Made by a program: the position numbers and the translations under genes
In this document: piece after piece, positions 1 through 5,677 of the stretch
Layout: the number at the start of each line of letters is the position of its first letter
Position numbering within the stretch: position 1 is the stretch's first letter
The notes under the pieces: model-generated
Database searches by the model: none
Told to the model about the DNA's origin: nothing
Seen by the model: only the letters and a program-made list of their open reading frames with translations
From: Phycisphaeraceae bacterium
GTDB lineage: Bacteria; Planctomycetota; Phycisphaerae; Phycisphaerales; Phycisphaeraceae
Direction: 5' to 3'
DNA: 7,576 nucleotides
Assembly: GCA_029260695.1 (NCBI GenBank)
Contig: JAJDCT010000281.1
Span: 1 to 7,576 of the forward strand

Positions 1-2
1 CC

Positions 3-749
3 GCCGGACTGGTCCTGGTTGCCGGGATAGTCAGCCTGATGCTTCGGCTCGGCCTTGAGAAGCGGCTGCTGATCGCGTCGGTCCGCACCGTCGTGCAACT
101 GATGCTGCTTGGCTTGATCCTTCGATTTGTATTTGAACCCAGGTCGCATTGGCTCCTCGCGGTGATCGTGGCGGTGATGCTGTTGACGGCGAGCCATGCG
201 GCGGTGCAGCGGTCTGAAAGCAGGTTTCCCGGGTTGACTTTGCTTGCACTGATCAGCCTGACCGTCAGCGCGATGCTCACCACCATCGTCGTCACCGGAC
301 TGATCGTCGGTGTCGATCCTTGGTACGAACCCCGCTACATGATCCCTCTGCTGGGCATGATCCTGGGCAACGGCCTGACCGGCGTGTCGTTGTGCGTCGA
401 CCATCTGCTGACCAACCTGCGCGAGAAACGGGACCACATCGAGATGGATCTTGCTATGGGTGCAACTCGTTGGGAGGCGGCCCGCGGCCCGTTGCGTGAC
501 GCCGTCCGTCGGGGCATGATCCCGATCCTCAACAGCATGTCCGTTGTCGGCATCGTCGCGATCCCCGGCATGATGACCGGCCAGATCCTCGCCGGAGCCG
601 ATCCCGCCGAAGCCGCGAAGTACCAGATCGTTGTGATGTTTATGATCGCCGCCGCCACCAGCCTCTGCTGCATCCTCATGGGGCTGCTGATCTACGGCAG
701 GCTGTTCAACGCAAGACACCAACTCCGCGCAGAACACATCCGTAAGTGA
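3..749 (+). CDS. fetB: FetB/UPF0014-family ABC transporter permease (5' end outside window)
   Basis: This is the membrane subunit of a FetAB-type ABC exporter; in E. coli FetAB is linked to iron export and oxidative-stress resistance. The frame is open from base 3, so the start codon lies upstream; 248 residues are visible and the gene ends at TGA 747-749. A methionine at 39 is internal, because family members have another TM helix before it. Hydrophobic segments (numbered from Met39) fall near 12-32, 38-52, 65-92, 100-122, 163-183 and 197-220. The segment at 136-162, containing GATRWEAARGPLRDAVRRG, resembles the cytosolic coupling loop that contacts the ATPase. The GMILGN stretch at 106-111 and the MMTGQILAGADP stretch at 178-189 are typical of the family. 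The partner ATPase FetA is not in the window and would be expected upstream. The transported substrate cannot be read from the sequence. Confidence 0.9.
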   Translation, partial: AGLVLVAGIVSLMLRLGLEKRLLIASVRTVVQLMLLGLILRFVFEPRSHWLLAVIVAVMLLTASHAAVQRSESRFPGLTLLALISLTVSAMLTTIVVTGLIVGVDPWYEPRYMIPLLGMILGNGLTGVSLCVDHLLTNLREKRDHIEMDLAMGATRWEAARGPLRDAVRRGMIPILNSMSVVGIVAIPGMMTGQILAGADPAEAAKYQIVVMFMIAAATSLCCILMGLLIYGRLFNARHQLRAEHIRK

Positions 750-807
750 TGCGAATGAAGGGGGAGCAAGTCAGCGTACAGGTGTCTTCGACTATTATTA
801 CAATTGA
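750..807. other. Convergent intergenic spacer between fetB and the two-TM gene
   Basis: This 58-bp gap separates the stops of two genes that run towards each other. It is AT-rich in its right half and contains the small palindrome CAATTG. No classical GC hairpin followed by a T-run is present on either strand. The nearest credible stem-loop starts just beyond it, at 812. Confidence 0.5.
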
Positions 808-1539
808 TCAAACCGGTTCAAGGAGTGCTTGAACAGATCGGTCACTCAGCCATGAGTTGTCAAGTAGTTTCTCATCATCTGGATTTTGGATGAGCCCTTG
901 ATCCCCTGTTTTTCGTTTGTGAATAGGGCTTGCAGCTAAAATTGCTCGGTCGATCTTTTTGTTGCCATCCCAATCGGTATGGGAAGAAATCCCAGTTATC
1001 ACGCCTTCTGCGGTAAACTCACTTTTGAGCGGGAATAGATCTATGGTTAGGTCGTTTGAGTTTATACCATAATGGTGCATGATGATTTGTTGATTTCGAA
1101 CATAGACCATACTCCGGTATTTGAGTATGGTCCCATTCGCAGGATGTGATATTTCGGATGTAAATTTTAGGCGATCACCAGACATTGCTTTCGAGAAGTC
1201 GAAGAAGAGATACCGCCAGTACCGCTTACCCGCATCCCAAGATACATAGTAGTAATGGTGCTCTCGCCGGAGCTGATTGAGTTTGATCTGATCGTCATCG
1301 GATGGGTTGTTTTTCTTCTGTATGAAGTGTTTGCAACCCGTAGATATTAGAGTGGCAAGTGATCCCCCAAAGAAAACTCCGCCAAAGGTCATTAAGAAAA
1401 TTCGCCAGATACTGTCTGATTGGCCCGGCCAAATTATACCGGAAATAAGGAGCGCTAGCCCAGTGAACGAGAGAATGCAATGGATAAGCAGCAGAGCTTT
1501 TTGTTGGGTGCGTTTAAGATTTGACGTGTCAATCAACAT
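808..1539 (-). CDS. Hypothetical two-TM protein with a C-terminal cytosolic domain
   Basis: I do not recognise this 243-residue protein with certainty. Two hydrophobic helices (about 15-36 and 46-67) are joined by a short neutral loop. Basic residues precede the first (K9, R10, K14) and follow the second (K70 to K76), which predicts both ends in the cytosol. A soluble domain at about 93-204 is rich in aromatic and alternating hydrophobic residues (HHYYYVSWDAGKRYWRYLFF at 94-113) and probably mostly beta. The tail is hydrophilic. The start is well supported: GGAG sits 7 nt before ATG 1539-1537. The gene is visibly AT-richer than its neighbours (one sampled 60-base line is 42% G+C) and follows pabA after a 76-bp gap. 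It could have been acquired horizontally. The two-TM plus beta-domain plan recalls Cap15-type effectors, but no diagnostic motif or partner gene is seen. Confidence 0.75.
   Translation of the reverse strand: MLIDTSNLKRTQQKALLLIHCILSFTGLALLISGIIWPGQSDSIWRIFLMTFGGVFFGGSLATLISTGCKHFIQKKNNPSDDDQIKLNQLRREHHYYYVSWDAGKRYWRYLFFDFSKAMSGDRLKFTSEISHPANGTILKYRSMVYVRNQQIIMHHYGINSNDLTIDLFPLKSEFTAEGVITGISSHTDWDGNKKIDRAILAASPIHKRKTGDQGLIQNPDDEKLLDNSWLSDRSVQALLEPV
812..842. terminator. Possible bidirectional stem-loop at the convergent gene ends
   Basis: GTTCAAG (816-822) and CTTGAAC (828-834) form a perfect 7-bp stem around a 5-nt loop. ACCG (812-815) and CGGT (839-842) can extend it across a 4-nt bulge. 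It lies in the last codons of the two-TM gene and 63 bp past the fetB stop, so it could act on either transcript. No strong T-tract follows in either direction, so a role in termination is only possible; it may simply be coding sequence. Confidence 0.3.
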
Positions 1540-1615
1540 ATAGCAGCTCCGAGAAATTGCCTTGTGAGGTAATTATTGATTCCCCTTAGTAAAGGCACTT
1601 ATCTAAGGAAATGTG
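1540..1615. other. Spacer between pabA and the two-TM gene
   Basis: This 76-bp AT-rich gap holds the ribosome binding site of the two-TM gene (CTCC at 1547-1550, read as GGAG on the minus strand). It also holds a weak inverted repeat, CCTTAG at 1584-1589 and CTAAGG at 1603-1608, with a 13-nt loop. I see no convincing promoter, so the two-TM gene may be read through from pabA or use an unrecognised promoter here. Confidence 0.4.
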
Positions 1616-2230
1616 TTATGCGGTCTGTTCGATCTGCGGCGCGGGCAACCCCAGGAAGTTTGCCAGCATCCTCGGGCCTTCGAGTGTCAGGAAACTCTCG
1701 GGGTGGAACTGTACGCCCTCGACCGGTGCATCGCCGAACACGCCGGGCTTGGCACGCAGGCCCATGATCTCGTCTTCATCGGTCCAGGCGCTGATCTCAA
1801 ACCGTTTATCGTCGAAGCTGTCCCGGGTCACGATCAGGCTGTGGTAACGCGTCGCGATGAAGGGGTTGCTCAGCCCGGAAAAAATAGTCTTGTCGTCGTG
1901 ATGGATCGGTGACGTCTTGCCGTGCATCAATTTGTCGTTCCGCTGAACCACCATCCCGAAGCTGTGCCCGATCGATTGGTGCCCCAGGCACACACCCAAC
2001 AGAGGCACCCTCCCCGCAAACGCCTTGACCACCTCGCAACTCACCCCCGCCTCCAAGGGCGTGCAAGGCCCCGGCGAGACGATCACGTGGTCCGGCTTCA
2101 TCGCCACCGCCTCCTCGGCCGTGACCTTGTCGTTGCGGATCACCCGCAGGTCCAACGAGGCATCCAGTTCCCCGATCCGTTGGACCAGGTTGTAGGTGAA
2201 GCTGTCGTAGTTATCTATCAGTAAGATCAT
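1616..2230 (-). CDS. pabA/trpG: Aminodeoxychorismate/anthranilate synthase glutamine amidotransferase subunit (PabA/TrpG)
   Basis: This class I glutamine amidotransferase hydrolyses glutamine and passes ammonia to a chorismate-using partner, either PabB (folate pathway) or TrpE (tryptophan pathway). The full 204-residue length is usual for the family. It opens with [15 protein letters not shown], has the oxyanion-loop motif VSPGPCTP at 51-58, the nucleophile Cys81 in GVCLGHQ, and the rest of the triad as His176 and Glu178 in VQFHPES. All catalytic residues are present. The ATG at 2230-2228 overlaps the TGA of the upstream GxxExxY gene as ATGA, which suggests translational coupling. The bases just before the start (CACCTCCCC on the minus strand) contain no Shine-Dalgarno. 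No pabB, trpE or other trp gene is in the window, so the choice between folate and tryptophan use, or both, stays open. Confidence 0.95.
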   Translation of the reverse strand: MILLIDNYDSFTYNLVQRIGELDASLDLRVIRNDKVTAEEAVAMKPDHVIVSPGPCTPLEAGVSCEVVKAFAGRVPLLGVCLGHQSIGHSFGMVVQRNDKLMHGKTSPIHHDDKTIFSGLSNPFIATRYHSLIVTRDSFDDKRFEISAWTDEDEIMGLRAKPGVFGDAPVEGVQFHPESFLTLEGPRMLANFLGLPAPQIEQTA

Positions 2231-2646
2231 GGGGAGGTGTCCGCAGATTTCGCAGGTGACGCAGATTGGGAAAGAACAAGACGGCGATGCTCCAGTGACC
2301 CCGACCCGAAGTTAAATAGTAGGCCGACCTGATACCCACTGGCTTTTAGGTAATTAATCACTTGGGCCTCTTCTGTGCGTGTCAAACCGCCCAATGCCTT
2401 CAATTCTACAACGACAGAATCATAGCAGATGAAGTCGGCGCGATATGAGGTGTCCAGTATCCTGCCCCGGTATTTTAGCGGCAGGTTAACTTCCCGCCGA
2501 AATGGTACGCCGCGCTCTTCCAGTTCAATGGCCAGCGCTTCTTGGTAAACCGCCTCCAATAACCCACTGCCCAAGGCCCCATGCACAGTCATCGCGGCAC
2601 CGATGATCGCATACGTCTGAGGGTCTCTTGCCTGATCAACCATCAC
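2227..2646 (-). CDS. GxxExxY family protein (PD-(D/E)XK nuclease-like fold)
   Basis: This is a small protein of a family named for its GxxExxY motif and related to PD-(D/E)XK nucleases; its function is not established. The signature is G28-L-L-E31-A-V-Y34. Candidate nuclease residues are D71 in YRADF and the E81-L-K83 pair after a hydrophobic strand (VVVELKA), with Q95 in the following helix. The 139-residue length is normal. It starts at GTG 2646-2644 or ATG 2643-2641; AGGA at 2656-2659 on the minus strand is 9 nt before the GTG, favouring it slightly. That site lies inside the right inverted-repeat arm, while the last dozen or so codons lie in the left arm. It sits 53 bp after the leuS stop and overlaps pabA by 4 bp. 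A sampled 60-base line is 45% G+C, lower than leuS, which fits an inserted cassette. Nuclease activity is inferred from the fold only. Confidence 0.9.
   Translation of the reverse strand: MMVDQARDPQTYAIIGAAMTVHGALGSGLLEAVYQEALAIELEERGVPFRREVNLPLKYRGRILDTSYRADFICYDSVVVELKALGGLTRTEEAQVINYLKASGYQVGLLFNFGSGSLEHRRLVLSQSASPAKSADTSP
2240..2272. repeat. Left arm of a 33-bp inverted repeat, built of 9-bp units
   Basis: This arm matches the reverse complement of 2655-2687 at 30 of 33 positions. Inside it are three consecutive 9-bp units: CGCAGATTT (2242-2250), CGCAGGTGA (2251-2259) and CGCAGATTG (2260-2268). Because nine bases are three codons, the arm is translated in the GxxExxY frame as an alanine/serine-rich C-terminus. 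Its outer edge is 10 bp from the pabA start codon. Confidence 0.85.
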
Positions 2647-2654
2647 TTTCTCTG

Positions 2655-2687
2655 TTCCTAATCTGTGTCATCTGCGAAATCTGCGGA
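2655..2687. repeat. Right arm of the 33-bp inverted repeat
   Basis: This is the partner of 2240-2272. On the minus strand it reads as three 9-bp units, CGCAGATTT (2685-2677), CGCAGATGA (2676-2668) and CACAGATTA (2667-2659), then GGAA. The three differences from the other arm are all A versus G. The arm starts 12 bp after the leuS stop codon, and its inner end provides the AGGA that probably serves as ribosome binding site for the GxxExxY gene. Confidence 0.85.
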
Positions 2688-2699
2688 TAACCTCTTCTC

Positions 2700-5576
2700 T
2701 TAGCCCACCACGATATTAATCAACCGCTTGGGCACCACGATCACCTTCCGCACTGATTTGCCCGCCATGTGCTCGGCGACGTTTTCGTCTTCCCTCGCCG
2801 CCGCCTCAATCGCCGCGTCGTCGGCGTCGGTCGGGACGGTGACCTTGCCGCGCAGCTTGCCGTTGACCTGCACCGGGTACTCGATGGTGTCTTCGATCAG
2901 CATCGCCGGGTCGTGGGTGGGCCAGTTGGTGGTGCTGATCGAGCCGTCGTGACCCATCCGCTTCCATAGTTCTTCACAGATGTGTGGTGCCGACGGCGCG
3001 AGCAACGGCAGCATGTTCTCCGCGACCTCGCGGGGGATTGTCTTGAGCCCGACCAGCTCGTTATTCAATTCGATCATCGCCGCGATTGCCACGTTAAACG
3101 CCATCGCGTCCATCGCATCGGTCACACGCTTGATCGTTTTGTGTAGCTTGCGTTTCAGGGGCTCTTCCGTACGATCGCTGGTGACCAGCAGTTCGCCGGA
3201 TTCTTCATCCACGAAATTCCGCCACAGCCGTTGCAGGAACCGGTGCACGCCGACGATGTCGCGGGTGTTCCAGACCTTGGACTGATCTAGCGGGCCCAGG
3301 TACATCTCGTATAGCCGAAGCGTGTCGCAGCCGTAGCGCTCGCAGACATCATCGGGTCCGACCGCGTTCTTCAGGCTCTTGCCCATCTTCCCGAACTCGC
3401 GGGACACCGGCTCGCCACCGAAAGTAAAAGCACCGTCTGATTCCTGGACCTTCTCGGCATCGACATACACGCCGCGCTGATCGGTGTAGGCATACGCCTG
3501 TATATAACCCTGGTTAAACAGTCGCCCAAACGGCTCGGGTGTGCCGACGTGGCCCAGGTCGTGAAGCGCCTTGTGCCAGAAACGCGAATACAACAGGTGC
3601 AGCACCGCGTGCTCGGCCCCGCCGACGTACAGGTCGGTCCCGTTGTCGCCCATCCAGTATTGCTCCGCCTCCTTGCCGACGAAGCGTTCATCGTTCCCCG
3701 CATCCAGATAGCGCAGGTAGTACCAGCAGGACCCGGCCCACTGCGGCATCGTGTTCAGCTCCCGGGTGTACTTCACGCCGTTAACTTCGACGGTCTTCCA
3801 ACTATCCGGCGCACGACTCAACGGCGTCTGCGGAGGGGCGTTGGGATCGTCGCTTGCGCTGGGCTTGAAGTCGTCCATCTCCGGCAACGCGACCGGCAGG
3901 TCTTCCTCGGGGACCGGGATGATGTGGCCGTCGGGCGCGTGCAGGATCGGGAACGGCTCGCCCCAGTACCGCTGCCTGCTAAATAACCAGTCGCGCAGCT
4001 TGTACTGGACCGTGCTTTTGCCAAAGCCCCGCCGTGCAAGCCATTCGTTCATGGCGGACTTGGCGTCCGGGGTCGGCAGCCCGTTGAGGCTGACCTCGCC
4101 GTTCTCGGAATTGATCCCCGCGCCGGTCCCACCGTAGGCCGCGTCGAATGTCTTGGGTGCCGCGACGTAGTGAGCCATCAGGTCGTGGGTGTCTTCTTTG
4201 TCGCAGCCGTCGGGTGCGTGGTGCTTGAGCCAGTCCTGCGTCGGCAGAACCACCGGCTTGATCGGCAGCCCAAACTGTTTGGCGAAGTCGGAGTCGCGCT
4301 GGTCGTGCGCGGGCACAGCCATGATCGCCCCGGTCCCGTAGCCCATCATGACGTAGTCGGCGATCAAGATCGGGATCTTGTCGTTATCCACCGGGTTCAG
4401 CGCGTACGCCCCCGTAAATTCGCCGGTCTTCTCCTTCACCTCGGCTTGGCGGTCGATGTCACTGCGTGCCGCGGCCAGAGCCTGGTAGTCTTTGACCGCT
4501 TGACGCTGCTCGTCGGTCGTGATCGATTCGACCAGCGGGTGTTCCGGTGCCAACACCATATACGTCGCACCAAACAGCGTGTCCGGCCGGGTCGTAAACA
4601 CCGTGATGACCTCGTCAGGCGATTCCGCCGACCCGAACGCCAGCGGGAAATGCACCTCCGCCCCCTCGCTGCGGCCTATCCAGTTCCGCTGCATCAGCTT
4701 GATCGGCTCGGGCCAATCGACCAAACGTAAATCGTCCGCCAGCCGTTCGCAGTACGCGGTGATCCTCAGCATCCACTGCTTCATGGGCCGCTTGTAGACA
4801 GGGTGGTTCCCACGATCGGATTTACCCTCGTTAGTCACCTCCTCATTCGCCAGCACCGTCCCCAAAGCCGGGCACCAGTTCACCGGGACCTCCGCCAGGT
4901 ACGCCAGGCGGTACTCATCCAGCAGGCGTGCCTGTTGATCGGGTGCCAACTCAGTCCACTTGCGGGCTCCGGGCTCGACCCCGCCGAGCGTGTCCATCAC
5001 GCCGTCCAGCGCATCACTGACCAGTTCTCCGTCCGGCCCGATGTCGTAGTCGCCCGCTTCCAGCGCCTGTAACAATTCGCTGATCGGTTCAGCCTTGCGC
5101 GACACGGGGTTGAACCAGCTCTTATATAGCTGAAGAAAAATCCACTGCGTCCACTTGTAGTACCCCGGGTCTGTCGTTTCCAGGCAGCGGTCCCAGTCGT
5201 AGCTAAGCCCAAGGCGTTTGAGCTGCCGGGTCATGTTGGCGATGTTCTTGTCGGTCGTGATCTTTGGGTGCACCCCGTGCTCGACCGCGAACTGCTCGGC
5301 GGGGAGCCCAAACGAGTCATACCCCATCGGGTGCAAGACGTTGTGCCCGGTCATCCGCTTGTAGCGGGCGACGATGTCGGTGGCGATGTATCCCAACGGA
5401 TGCCCGACGTGCAGCCCGACCCCTGAGGGGTAGGGGAACATGTCCAGCACATAGAACTTAGGCTTCTCCGCGTCGAACCCCTCGTCCCCGGGGTTGAGGG
5501 CTCGGAACGTGCTCCGCTGCTCCCAGACGTCCTGCCAGCGTGCTTCGATCCCGGTGTAGTCGTAGGTATGGCTCAT
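2700..5576 (-). CDS. leuS: Leucyl-tRNA synthetase
   Basis: LeuRS is a cytosolic class Ia enzyme that charges tRNA-Leu with leucine and edits mischarged products. I start it at ATG 5576-5574 (958 residues), because MSHTYDYTGIEARWQDVWEQ matches the usual N-terminus; the frame continues upstream to a GTG at 5639-5637, adding 21 unlikely residues. Visible parts: HIGH-type motif HVGH at 56-59; an extra insertion at about 156-228 before VNWCPALGTVLANEEV; CP1 editing domain with TTRPDT at 328-333 and VPAHDQRD at 421-428, where D428 should match the editing aspartate; catalytic core resuming at about 520-545; KMSKS loop as KMGKS at 730-734; anticodon-binding helices at about 760-890; and a C-terminal domain ending in VVVG. 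No Shine-Dalgarno is evident before the chosen start. It follows the membrane-protein gene by 101 bp and precedes the GxxExxY cassette. Confidence 0.97.
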   Translation of the reverse strand: MSHTYDYTGIEARWQDVWEQRSTFRALNPGDEGFDAEKPKFYVLDMFPYPSGVGLHVGHPLGYIATDIVARYKRMTGHNVLHPMGYDSFGLPAEQFAVEHGVHPKITTDKNIANMTRQLKRLGLSYDWDRCLETTDPGYYKWTQWIFLQLYKSWFNPVSRKAEPISELLQALEAGDYDIGPDGELVSDALDGVMDTLGGVEPGARKWTELAPDQQARLLDEYRLAYLAEVPVNWCPALGTVLANEEVTNEGKSDRGNHPVYKRPMKQWMLRITAYCERLADDLRLVDWPEPIKLMQRNWIGRSEGAEVHFPLAFGSAESPDEVITVFTTRPDTLFGATYMVLAPEHPLVESITTDEQRQAVKDYQALAAARSDIDRQAEVKEKTGEFTGAYALNPVDNDKIPILIADYVMMGYGTGAIMAVPAHDQRDSDFAKQFGLPIKPVVLPTQDWLKHHAPDGCDKEDTHDLMAHYVAAPKTFDAAYGGTGAGINSENGEVSLNGLPTPDAKSAMNEWLARRGFGKSTVQYKLRDWLFSRQRYWGEPFPILHAPDGHIIPVPEEDLPVALPEMDDFKPSASDDPNAPPQTPLSRAPDSWKTVEVNGVKYTRELNTMPQWAGSCWYYLRYLDAGNDERFVGKEAEQYWMGDNGTDLYVGGAEHAVLHLLYSRFWHKALHDLGHVGTPEPFGRLFNQGYIQAYAYTDQRGVYVDAEKVQESDGAFTFGGEPVSREFGKMGKSLKNAVGPDDVCERYGCDTLRLYEMYLGPLDQSKVWNTRDIVGVHRFLQRLWRNFVDEESGELLVTSDRTEEPLKRKLHKTIKRVTDAMDAMAFNVAIAAMIELNNELVGLKTIPREVAENMLPLLAPSAPHICEELWKRMGHDGSISTTNWPTHDPAMLIEDTIEYPVQVNGKLRGKVTVPTDADDAAIEAAAREDENVAEHMAGKSVRKVIVVPKRLINIVVG

Positions 5577-5677
5577 GATACGGCTAGGGTATTCGCTCAC
5601 CGGCACGGGGACAAAGCCGGCCGCCCGAAGTGCCGACACGAGTCAAGCGTGTACGCCCGGGGCCCCGGTTGATCGGT
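5577..5677. other. Spacer upstream of leuS
   Basis: This 101-bp gap lies between the zinc-ribbon membrane protein gene and leuS. It holds a perfect 12-bp palindrome CCGGGGCCCCGG at 5657-5668, too compact to be a convincing terminator. Read on the minus strand there is a TTGACT (5646-5641) without a matching -10 box. There is also a weak TTTGTC (5615-5610) and TACCCT (5591-5586) pair 18 bp apart. That pair would start RNA very close to the leuS ATG. I cannot tell whether leuS has its own promoter. Confidence 0.35.

Larger units (their letters stand above)
2240..2687. mobile_element. Putative inverted-repeat-bounded cassette carrying the GxxExxY gene
   Basis: The GxxExxY gene is tightly enclosed by the 33-bp imperfect inverted repeat, giving a unit of about 448 bp wedged between leuS and pabA. 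It encodes no transposase, and I see no matching direct duplication of target bases on its two sides. If it moves, it would need help in trans, or the encoded PD-(D/E)XK-like protein would have to act on the ends. A GAGGT stretch is shared just outside both arms with a 1-base shift (2234-2238 on plus, and the reverse complement of 2690-2694), so the true ends may lie a few bases further out. Mobility is inferred from structure alone. Confidence 0.4.

Noticed and set aside
1584..1608. Inverted repeat CCTTAG/CTAAGG after pabA as a terminator
   Set aside because: The stem is only 6 bp with a 13-nt loop and no following T-run on the minus strand, which is within chance for an AT-rich spacer.
2231..2239. 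GGGGAGG on the plus strand next to the pabA start as a ribosome binding site
   Set aside because: pabA is on the minus strand, where this reads CCTCCCC, so it cannot serve as its Shine-Dalgarno.
4170..4730. Long plus-strand open frame of 186 codons opposite leuS
   Set aside because: It lies wholly antisense to clear LeuRS coding sequence, its composition is that of a GC-rich shadow frame (many Arg, His and Val), and no binding site or family motif is seen.
5577..5639. Upstream GTG start for leuS giving a 979-residue protein
   Set aside because: The 21 added residues do not resemble the LeuRS N-terminus, while the ATG at 5576 opens directly into the conserved YDYTGIEARWQ segment.
5657..5668. 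Palindrome CCGGGGCCCCGG as a terminator between the membrane protein gene and leuS
   Set aside because: With no loop bases it can form only a very short hairpin, and no T-run follows.
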